A stretch of 64,000 nucleotides of DNA from Leucocoprinus leucothites (Eukaryota; Basidiomycota; Agaricomycetes; Agaricales; Agaricaceae): positions 1,426,001 through 1,490,000 of the forward strand of contig JAACJO010000007.1 in the NCBI GenBank assembly GCA_013368445.1, read 5' to 3'. The notes below the pieces were generated by a model, which had not been told where the DNA came from, did not search any database, and saw only the letters and a program-made list of their open reading frames with translations. Below, piece after piece: positions 52,373 through 64,000 of the stretch (within the stretch, counting starts at the first letter, position 1; each line of letters opens with the position of its first letter). The translations under genes and the position numbers were made by a program.

Positions 52373-53172
52373 GCGGCTCGTCAGAAAGAAAACAAAAGTC
52401 AATCGGGGTAGTTATGAACCCATAACGACAATCCGCGAGATGTTGTAATGGTTATTACTGTTTGTTACTGGCGATAGTTAACTTTTGTAACCCGTTCTAA
52501 GGCCAAATGTCAAAATACTCAATAGGCAATGTCTAAAAAAAGCCCGACGCGAGGGTCGAACTCGCAGCCTTCAGATTCATTAATCACATGATGATTTAAA
52601 AGTCTGACGCTCTGACCAATTGAGCTAGCCGGGCTCGATGAAATCTCGGGACTCGTAGGACACTCTGCTTAGTCACTTGCCTGCAAAGTGATTGTCGGCA
52701 AGAAACGAGATTATTCCGGCTGAGTGATCGGGGCGGTGCATGTCAATTACCCCTTTCCATCCCATTCCAGATGACAAATGACGATGACGAGTGGAGCCCA
52801 TAGCCATAAATGCCGTCTCCCTCTCAAGCGATAGGAGTGCACTACATGCGTACAGATCAGAGAACTGCACTATAACGCATGTCTGCACAAGTCTCTTCTG
52901 CGATCGGAAACAGGAAGATGAATGCCAAAGTGTGCAGCCTACACATGGGGCTATAGTTGTCTCCAAAGGACGCCCAACGGCGGAGAGAACAAACCTCCGT
53001 GGGAAACGGCAACATGACGTGGAACATGGGATCAGTCTTCTTACGTAAGTGCGCAGCACCTCTATATGGGAGCCATTTGATCTGGCTCACAACAGCATCC
53101 ACAGGTCTCCTCCCAACCACCATCTCAGCCTCACTGACTCGCTTTCCTTCATTACCTTCCGCAGCATACGCA
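52373..53172. other. Spacer with tRNA-Lys, upstream of the C2H2 gene
   Basis: About 800 bp containing the tRNA-Lys gene and otherwise no recognised feature. Positions 52640-53172 are the likely promoter and leader of the zinc-finger gene. Confidence 0.5.
52541..52634 (-). tRNA. tRNA-Lys (TTT) with a 20-nt intron
   Basis: On the minus strand the acceptor stem is GCCCGGC/GTCGGGC with one G-U pair, the D arm GCTC/GAGC, and the anticodon stem TCAGA/TCTGA. The T arm is GCGAG-TTCGACC-CTCGC. The anticodon loop reads CTTTTA followed by a 20-nt intron. A T-run directly after the 3' end ends transcription. Confidence 0.94.
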
Positions 53173-54308
53173 ATGTCAGACTCCTCGCCGCTTACAGCAG
53201 GCTTCGACTCCTACAACCCCATGCTCGATTATTCGAAACAAGTCCCTTTTGACTCCCTTTTCCAAAACACGGACACACCTTCACATCCAGACTTGGGTGA
53301 ATTCGAATCCGAGATTGATTCGACCTTGGAGGGATATGAGGGGAACGAGCACCTCTATCATCTTCTGGCTCAACAGAATGATTATTCCTACATTAGGCCC
53401 GATCTGACTTCATGCGGGCCTCTCTCCGCGTTTACAGACTCGGCATATGAGTCATCTTCCAATCGCTCAGAGAGTGCCTATAATCCCCCCTCTCCCAACG
53501 CTGGCTCAACGTATTCTTACGCCGGTTCTACCTATTCGTCTGCCTACGAAGCAATGGCAATGGATTTCCAAGGTGTTTGCGTTGACGACTATGCTTCGCA
53601 GTCTGGCATCAATGTCAATAACTCTGTTGATCCCACATCTTTCGGTCCCTTACCGCCTACGCCTCCCCGCAGTCCTCCCGCCCCCATTTCTGCGGCGAAG
53701 CCTTACTCCAGGACCAGCTACTCTGACTACGCACCAGCCAGGCGCAGCTCCATCACTTCCGAATTATATCCTCAAATCACATTTAACGCTGGTCCTATGG
53801 GCGGTCATTCCACTGTGTCCCCCATCAGCATCTCTTCCCAGTTGCCACAGGTTTCGCAGTCCATGTTGCAGGCGCGCTCTCTGGTCGACGCCCAAAAGGT
53901 GGACCCGAGGAAGAAGTACAAGTGTTCGCACTGCCCCCGAGGTGATTATCATCTCACGTTTCATCGCCCACTGTTGTGACCTGTCTGACCAATCCCTATT
54001 TTGCAGCGTTCGCTCGTGCTTACAACTTGAAGACCCACAAGGCCACTCACGACCCCAACCGCCTGAAGCCTCACGTTTGCCCCCACCGCACTTGCGGAAG
54101 GTCTTTCTCTCGTAAACACGATCTTGGACGCCACCTCGTCAGCATTCACCGTGACGATGGTACTCCTTCGATCGATAGTGACCACACCTCCACTTCCCCC
54201 GCCAAGAGGCAAATCGGTGTCGAGAGGGGAAACAGGGTCTGGTGCGACAACTGCGGCAAGGGTTCCATCGGCCGCAGCACTCCCTGTGATTGCCATGATG
54301 TTAAGTAA
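53173..54308 (+). CDS. C2H2 zinc-finger transcription factor
   Basis: Two exons (53173-53941 and 54007-54308) total 1,071 nt and give 356 residues. The N-terminal 240 residues are Ser/Pro/Tyr-rich and probably an activation region. Two C2H2 fingers follow: KYKCSHCPR spliced to AFARAYNLKTHKATH, and HVCPHRTCGRSFSRKHDLGR followed by HLVSIH. The C-terminus carries a Cys-rich motif (WCDNCGKGSIGRSTPCDC) that looks like a third metal-binding site. This layout recurs in a basidiomycete group of C2H2 factors that I cannot name. The target is unknown. Confidence 0.88.
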
Positions 54309-55211
54309 ATGACATTTTAAATGCGCAGTCTCCTGAAATGTTATTGTATGTCTTTTCTATTTGATGGAATCAAGGGACGCCCGTTTACTGATATGTATTT
54401 GTTTTGATAGGCATTATACCTCCTCCTTTCCTCCTTTGGTTCTGTCAGTATCTGTTTTTAAGTATGTTCGTCATGACTCAACAACGTGACATACACGACA
54501 CACACTGTTCTTCCAAGAAAAAATGCTGCCAGTCCTGCACATACGCCGTATCATGTTTCGTACCGCCCTGTGATAATCACCTGGCCCCGTGACGATCATG
54601 ATCGCGATATGGTCTCCTCGTACTCTTTCATACCAACTGTCCCCTTCCATCTCCCCTCTATCATGTATCTGATCCTGCTATTTTGTTCGCGGTTGTATCT
54701 TTGACTGATTTGATTGGATGGACGCTTTCTATCTACAATTATAAATCTTTTTTTTCTCCTACTTCTCCACGACAGTGTTTCGTTTGACCAGCTATCTCTA
54801 CTTGACCTCGCTTTTTCCCTCCCCTCTTTCTATGTTTGTTCTCTGCCTCTATTCCCTGTCTATCATTCTTTCCCTGTCTATCATTCTTTCCCTAACCCCT
54901 ATCTTCGTTCGTTGCTTTCATACTATGATGATGAATTCCCTTGTCAGACTACTTTGCCATCTCACAATCTCTGGAATATACTTTGGATTATACTCGCTCA
55001 TCAATGTCCCACTCCAGTTTTGAGTTCTCAATAGTGCATCACACACTATGTAATTTACTCGAGTCTATCCGTAACAAAGCATAAATATGACATGACGACA
55101 CAGTATATGTGGTAATATTTTTGACAGAAGAAGAAACAAAACAAAGGTAAGAGTACAAGAGAAGGGTTCTTGGATGATATTTATACACAAGAGGTCATAA
55201 ATAGAAATTCG
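54309..55211. other. Convergent 3' region, C2H2 gene and Nramp gene
   Basis: About 900 bp, T-rich on the plus strand, holding one direct 18-bp duplication. No protein or RNA gene was seen. Confidence 0.5.
54854..54889. repeat. Direct 18-bp tandem duplication
   Basis: The unit CCCTGTCTATCATTCTTT occurs twice back to back without a mismatch, in the presumed 3' UTR. Confidence 0.85.
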
Positions 55212-57561
55212 TTAGTTGGACCATCGAATGATCAACATAGCAATGGCATAAACGTTGGCAACCAGCACAACGCACCAGATAGCATAAGCCAATCCAGTGA
55301 CCAGCTTACTGGATCTGTAGTCTAGATATGCATTTTCGGCACTATCTTTTGCTGTCGTCGGTACAATTGACGGTGCTGGAGATGTCGGGACAAATGGTAT
55401 GTCTTCCATTTGCTTTTCGACTTGTAATGATACTGGCGCGACGACGACATAATTGTCCGATTCTGAACGTCGTGGTTGTGTGATTGGAAGTGGTAATCCT
55501 GGTTCATCGCCATCATCCATGCCTTGTGGTGATGATGGACAAGGGAGGGCAGTCGTTATAGAAGCGGTAGGAATGGGGCTGGGAGTCTCCACTCGAGGAG
55601 GTATGGTAGACTTCTCCTGAGGCAGTGTCAAGGAAGGCTTTCGTACACGCATGATTCGTTCTGAGCTCGTGAGGTAGATCAGAGGAAAGGCCACGAATGG
55701 TAACACAATCGAAAGAATAACTTGAGAAGCGACTAAAAGTGTGTCAATGCCATCTCTCCCAACCGCTATTGCGACAATCATGGAAGGAACAAGGCTAATG
55801 AGTCTCGTGATGAGCCTGCGGAGGAAAGGCTAAGATCGCACGAACACCGCACAATTGAGAAGGAAATGGGGGGATTGATTCCTATCAGTATGACATGCAG
55901 GGAAATGACACTAAAATACGTACAGAAAATCGCCATTGGATAAATCCCTCAGAGACCAGTTGTCCTGCCAAGGTAACTGTAATGCTGGACGTCTGCCCAG
56001 CACAGACTAGTGCCAGTGCAAAAATTAATGCCGCGGCTTGGGTTCCATAAGAGATCAGTAACCTTATCAACACTTTCATTCGACCCGGAAAGCTTACCGG
56101 AGCCGATTCGGGTTTTTATGAGCTCATGTGCATCGAAGAGTCCTACAGAGTCGACAAAATCATTCGCTGGGCCTGTGTAGAATACAGCGGCGGCGATAAT
56201 CAGGATCCTAAATAAGAGAATATTGATGTTAATGAGAGCATAAAGGGGGATAACAGAAAGGAACCCACGCTGAGTTTATGGGTACCGCAATTAGCAAAAG
56301 ACTAGTCACGACATCGGCTACACCATGTCTCAAGTGTTGACGAATGAATAAGAGAGAATTGTTCTCCCGCTCGCCGTGCTTGGTAGGATGAGCTCGGTCC
56401 ACTTCAGCACCCTCGGCACGGGAAACGCTGAATAGAGACCTGATGGAACTGAGGCAACGCCGCGACCATGCCATAAAACCAGCTTGGGTAGGGGTACCAT
56501 TTGTAGAACCAATATTGGGAGGATTTGAAACTCGGTCTTGAGTCGCCAAAGAGGAGCCCAAGAATAATGCGTGAGGCATGACGGTCGCCCCCAGTATACC
56601 AATAGCTAATGAGGAGATGTTAGTTACATTTCGATAACTCTGTCACTTGAAACGAATTACCGGTGTAAACGGCATCAGGCTGGGACTTGACGAGGGTGTG
56701 GTCGGGAATGTAGCCCATGAACACCTCACCCCAGTCTGGGTCCGCCTTGACGAGCAGGACAATGAAACAAACAAAGACGGCCAGAACCTGGGCCGCAATT
56801 CAGTAGGTGTTGCTAATGTGAAGGACAGCAAGCATACCAAGCCAATGATCACAAATTCGAAGGTGCGGACTGGATGACCCTGGCCTTTGTAGGGGTCACT
56901 CAGTGCGAGAAATACGAGGACATCTGCTCCAGTGAGCATAACCCCAGCATATAGTGGTAATTTGGGGAATATTAGACAGAGTCCGATGGCGGAGCCCAAG
57001 AGTTCAGCAAGGTCGGTTGAGATGATGGCCAGTTCACACAGAACATAGAGTGGGTAGAGAAACAGATATCTAATGAGGCGGGGCCGCTTTGTGCGGTTGT
57101 AGAGGAGTAAACGGCAGTGCGAGGCGAGATCTAAGATGGTATGAGACGAAGTGAGGCTGGTAAGGTGGATATATGCGCACCGAGGCCTGTAACGCAGCCA
57201 AGTCGGGTAGCCAGAGTCTGGCATTTCTAGGTCAGGACAGATAATATGACTTTCCGGGGATATCTTTCACCTGGAGGACAATTGCACCGAGACCAGCCAT
57301 CAAAATGACAAAGAGCATCGGCCGGTAACCGAAACTCGAGCCGGCCTGAAGGTCAACGCTCCAGTTTCCTCTACAGAGCTGGTCAGCCGAAGTGGTGGTG
57401 GAAATTCCGAGGAAGTAAACCTACGGGTCGAAATATGCGATTGCACATATGATTCCGACGCCGACATGTTTGACGATGTGGTGGACGAGGATATGGAAAG
57501 CAGTGGTAGCGGCGCGAAGGAGGGAGCTCAAGGTGGCCTTGAGGGTGCGGGGGTGGGGCAT
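55212..57561 (-). CDS. Nramp divalent metal transporter (SMF type)
   Basis: Nramp proteins move Mn2+, Fe2+ and similar ions with protons. The metal-site motif DPGN in the first helix is split by an intron (AIAYFDP, then GNWSVDLQAGSSFGYR). The second motif, MPH in the sixth helix, is in ILGATVMPHALFLGSS. Other family blocks are QTLATRLGCVTGLDLASHCR, LAIISTDLAELLGSAIGLCL and CAGQTSSITVTLAGQ. A long hydrophilic loop between the last helices (KPSLTLPQEKSTIPPRVETP onwards) is unusual in length. The start at 57559-57561 opens MPHPRTLKATLSSLLRAATT. It is head-to-head with MED6, 110 bp between starts. Confidence 0.93.
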
Positions 57562-57671
57562 GGTTTTAGGACAAGAGGAGAGTAGCTGGGGAAGGGGAGC
57601 ATATTGAAAGAAAGGGAACCCGGGAGACTGGATAGAAACTGAGAGTGACTTCCCGTGCGAAGCCCGACTGT

Positions 57672-58891
57672 ATGGATGGGCAGCCACACGGCAAGATCCG
57701 CCAGCCCATGGACCTCAACGACCTTCATCCCCCGGACGACTACACACACCGCTTCTTCATATGGCATGAGTGGATCCAGGTCAGCTATCTCCACCTCACT
57801 GCTGACTCCCTGCTCACATTCCCCAGGCCAATGGACCCCTTTCTGCAGAGAATGTCTTTGACTATTTTACCACCTCTATGTTTTACGACAAACAGAGCAA
57901 CAACCAGGTTCTTCGCATGCAGACCATTCACACCGGCATCCCTATTGCCAACGAAGCCGACGAGCTGAGGTGTGCTATTTGTCGATCCAGCCGCTGGTGA
58001 TATTAATAGCTGTAGACGATTTACGGGTACTGAATTCGCCCTCGTCCACGCTCAGCCACCCGCGTTTTTCGTCATACACAAACGCGAACGCATCTCCCCT
58101 GACCAAGGCATGTTCATTTAACCCATTTACCAACTCTAATACCCCCCTAACTTCCATTCTCACATCCTACAGTCAGACCCCTCGCCGCCTACTTTATCGT
58201 CCACAACCGCATTTACCAATCACCAGATGTCTATTCCGTCCTTTCCAACCGTCTGGTAATTCATCAACTCTATTATATTTATCACCTTGTATTCATTGCA
58301 TTACCCCCAGCTCACAGCTGTCCATTCTCTTCGAGCTTCCCTAGACGCCCTGCGCAAGCACCGGCCCGACTACACCCCCAGGACTGGTTTCGTTTGGCCT
58401 ATCACAGATCCTTCTCTTTCTGACGACACGTCAAAAACCCGTAAACACGATGCTGATACCACCGTGCCGGACCAGGACACTCTCACTGCTACTGCCGAGC
58501 CAGATAAACGCTTGCCTAAACGCGAACAGAACAATATGCTTTTGCTCAATGCCATGCGAACAACCGCTGCCCATTCCAGGTTATCCTACACCCCCATTAC
58601 AGCCGAAGCTGCAGATACCGGGGCGGTTGCAGAAACACCTGCACCAACTACGGCAACCCAACCACATTCTTCGGCCACTCCTGCTCCCGGTTCTCAAGAG
58701 GCAGCCATAAAAGGTTCATCGAGCACAGTCACTGGTCAATCGCAGGAGACAACGGTATCAGCAAAAGGTGCCACCGGTGGTGCCAAGAAAAAGAAGAAAC
58801 GTATGTGTGTCCCATTTCCTCCCTTGAATGCTAATCCCAATCCCCGGGCCCATCAGGTACTTCGCTCGCAGCACCTTCTGCTCCAACTTAG
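57672..58891 (+). CDS. MED6: Mediator subunit 6
   Basis: MED6 is a head-module subunit of the Mediator complex that links regulators to RNA polymerase II. Six exons (57672-57779, 57827-57969, 58016-58107, 58173-58255, 58311-58800, 58857-58891) total 951 nt and give 316 residues. Family blocks are FFIWHEWIQ, ENVFDYFTTSMFYDKQSNNQ, RRFTGTEFALVHAQPPAFFV, IHKRERISPD and PLAAYFIVHNRIYQSPDVYS. The C-terminal half is Ala/Thr/Ser-rich with a Lys run. The junction after SPDQ fits only as a GC-AG intron, 58108-58172 with donor GCATGT. Confidence 0.94.
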
Positions 58892-59081
58892 AACAGAACA
58901 TAACCTTTCAAGGATTTCCTCTCCCGCGTGAGGCAATTCTCACCTCCAATGCTAAAAACCTCTCACGACCAAGTCAATTTCCCCTCGACCAGGCGCCTGG
59001 ACTGCATGTCGTCATGTAGACGATTGTAATATATCTACATCTTGTATCCCCACACACAACCACGCGAGATTCGAGAATGTA

Positions 59082-59979
59082 TCATCGTGCCCCAACTCCA
59101 GTTAATTTACCTGTCAACCACCCTAACGGTGTTTTTATGTTTCCTGCTCCTCTTGGCCCGCTTCCAAGCGACGCTAAAGGGTTCGCATTTGCGAATGACT
59201 CTTTCCTTAGCTTTGAAGCCAACGTAACTGCGGATTGAAATCTGAGTGCTCGAGTATTGTTGAATCACGAGTGATACATACCCGCAGCATCAATCTCCTC
59301 GACATTTGTTTCGAGGACGAGTCCACCCTGAATTATCTCTGACAATATATGGTGCACCTATTAGAATATCGTTGATCGATACGTTCTCGTAGCAGTATAA
59401 CCATACTACACACCTCGTCGAAATGGAACACGAGATCAAGTTCACACACGTTCTCAAATGCTCTATCCAATGACTCGACAAACACCTAAGCACACAAAAA
59501 TGAGCATGGAAATCCGTAACACACACCACCCTCTAAATAACACTCACCTGAATCAAATCTAAAATCCCCAACTCACTCTCCGCACCATCGACCACAAACA
59601 CAAAATACAACGTCGCATAATTCCTATACACCACCCTCCACTTCTCATCTTCCTCCCCTCCTCCCCCAGCACTTGGATTCCTCCAACCAGCCACACCATC
59701 GCCCATACCACTCCCATTCGCACCGACCTTTCTCTTAACCTTCCCAGGGTCAAGATACGCCTCTAACTCTGGTGCATCCAAGAAGTTACATAGCGTAGCA
59801 GGTCGTGAAACGATGAGTGAAAAGATCTTTTGAATCAATGTTTGTGAGGATTGGTGGAGGGGTGTGTAGAATTTGGCTAGGCGTGCTACACCAGAGGTGT
59901 TGACTGTTGAACGCAATTGAGGGTGTCAATGGATGTCGTGAATAGGTAGAGGCTTACAGATCAGAACGGCGTGGATCAT
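59082..59979 (-). CDS. APS3: AP-3 adaptor complex sigma subunit
   Basis: AP-3 sigma is the small subunit of the clathrin-independent adaptor that sorts cargo from Golgi or endosome to the vacuole. The start MIHAVLIFNTSGVARLAKFY is typical, and the first intron falls after VLI. Other blocks are QTLIQKIFSLIVSRPATLCN, YRNYATLYFVFVVDGAESEL, GILDLIQ, VFVESLDRAFENVCELDLVF and EIIQGGLVLETN. A Gly/Ser insert (GSGMGDGVAGWRNPSAGGGG) sits in the middle of the longin-like fold. The C-terminal extension (ASKLRKESFANANPLASLGS onwards) is separated by an intron whose acceptor I place at 'CCGCAG'. Confidence 0.92.
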
Positions 59980-60303
59980 AGCAGCAGTTGAATGCTAAGT
60001 GACTACAGCTTCCCGGAGCTTCAAACGCGATTCGAGGGGGGTTGAGTGTTTGCGTGTGGTTATCGTCAGATAGCCTCTTCGGAATATTGTCGCCGGAAAG
60101 CTACAAGGCGCGTCTTAAAGCGCGATCCTGGTGGTGGACGATTGTTAGTAGAACAAGAGTAAAAAGCTCATTTAGGTGAGTATACATCACATCCCGGTCC
60201 GGTTATGTCATTTTTGATGGCTTCAAGTACGCTAACAATCCTCGGCTTCAAAATCACCACGAATACACCGATAAATTAAACAGCTCGCAGGTATATACAC
60301 ATC
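59980..60303. other. Spacer between APS3 and SGT1/ECD genes
   Basis: About 320 bp between two genes on the minus strand; nothing recognised. Confidence 0.5.
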
Positions 60304-63419
<3,116 letters not shown>

Positions 63420-63570
63420 GTTGTCGGCAAGGCTTATGGTTTCGCAATGGGCGTCCGAGCGTCTAAGCGAAGGGATATGAAGTCACCAAACCAAACTTTT
63501 GACCAAACATGACCAATACACCCCTTTCCATTCTGAGCCACCTTTCAAGTCGACTGCCCAACCCTCCAGG

Positions 63571-64000
63571 ATGGCGTCCACTACCTCATACAAGGACAGG
63601 AACCTCATAGCAGTCATTGGGGATGAGGTAAGGAGCCTCCTCACCGTATCACTTACGTGTATTTTCCAACATAGAATGCAGGATTCAATAACTGGTTTGC
63701 TATTAGCCGGGATCGGTCATGTCAGTGACAACCAGAAGAAGAACTTCCTGGTGGTGGACCCAAGTATGTTACACGGTATCCTCTCATCCTCTCATTCATT
63801 GACGGTGATTAGAAACACCTGTCGCGACGATCGAATCATCCTTCCAAGATTTCACAGAACGTAAAGATATTGCTATCCTCTTGATCAACCAGCACGTTCG
63901 TTCAAGGTTCTTTCATTTCAAGCTCGATGCATTTATATATCCTCTTTGCTCGCCCAGATTGCTGAGAAGATTCGCCCGACGATCGATAAATATAACCAGG
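63571..64000 (+). CDS. VMA7: V-type proton ATPase subunit F, 5' part
   Basis: Subunit F sits in the central stalk of the vacuolar proton pump and couples ATP hydrolysis to rotation. The start [19 protein letters not shown] is followed by [55 protein letters not shown] and [14 protein letters not shown]. Four exons are visible and the gene runs off the window end. Conserved core residues GDEDxxTGFLLAG have the local form [13 protein letters not shown]. It is head-to-head with the SGT1/ECD gene, 151 bp between starts. Confidence 0.95.

Overview
The window is nuclear DNA of a filamentous basidiomycete, most likely an agaricomycete. Almost every gene is broken by many short introns of about 42-70 nt with fungal splice signals. 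The protein set is typical of mushroom-forming fungi: a GPI-type chitin deacetylase, UGO1, tricalbin, an SRPK with a long spacer, and a CYS-3/MET-type bZIP. Two pol III tRNA genes carry introns. I saw no transposon, virus, prophage, CRISPR array or obvious secondary-metabolite cluster. Species and chromosome cannot be told from the sequence alone.

Layout. 0-6 kb: the 3' end of a kinesin, uracil-DNA glycosylase (UNG1), a small tandem-C2 protein, and the eRF1 methyltransferase MTQ2. 6-19 kb: a large tricalbin (SMP plus several C2 domains) divergent from UGO1, a CoA-pyrophosphatase-like Nudix protein, and NPL4. 19-27 kb: a bZIP factor, a secreted glycerophosphodiester phosphodiesterase, the Rieske protein RIP1, a TMEM205-like membrane protein, and U2 snRNP A' (LEA1). 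27-38.4 kb: SAC1 phosphoinositide phosphatase, a NAP/SET histone chaperone, chitin deacetylase and SRPK. 38.4-41.1 kb is a gene-poor gap. 41-52.7 kb: a STE20/FRAY-type kinase, acireductone dioxygenase (ADI1), tRNA-Thr, COP9 subunit 6, MCM5, a PARG-like protein and tRNA-Lys. 53-64 kb: a C2H2 zinc-finger factor, an Nramp metal transporter, Mediator MED6, AP-3 sigma, an SGT1/Ecdysoneless-type protein and the start of V-ATPase subunit F.

Genes are mostly housekeeping and packed closely, often as head-to-head pairs: LEA1/SAC1 with 92 bp between start codons, Nramp/MED6 with 110 bp, SGT1/VMA7 with 151 bp, and MCM5/PARG-like with 215 bp. They do not form one pathway. Recurring themes are membrane contact sites and phosphoinositides (tricalbin, UGO1, SAC1, C2 protein), DNA replication and repair (UNG1, MCM5, NPL4, PARG-like) and RNA processing (LEA1, SRPK).

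I did not find a clearly new biological system. The points most worth a second look are paired ACGCGT (MCB-type) boxes upstream of MCM5 and of NPL4, candidate GC-AG introns in NPL4, MED6 and possibly LEA1, a start-codon-only first exon in NPL4, a PARG-like protein with a rewritten glycine loop, and a 31-nt micro-exon carrying part of the UNG1 active site. All gene models are hand-spliced from the sequence and were not checked against transcripts or databases.
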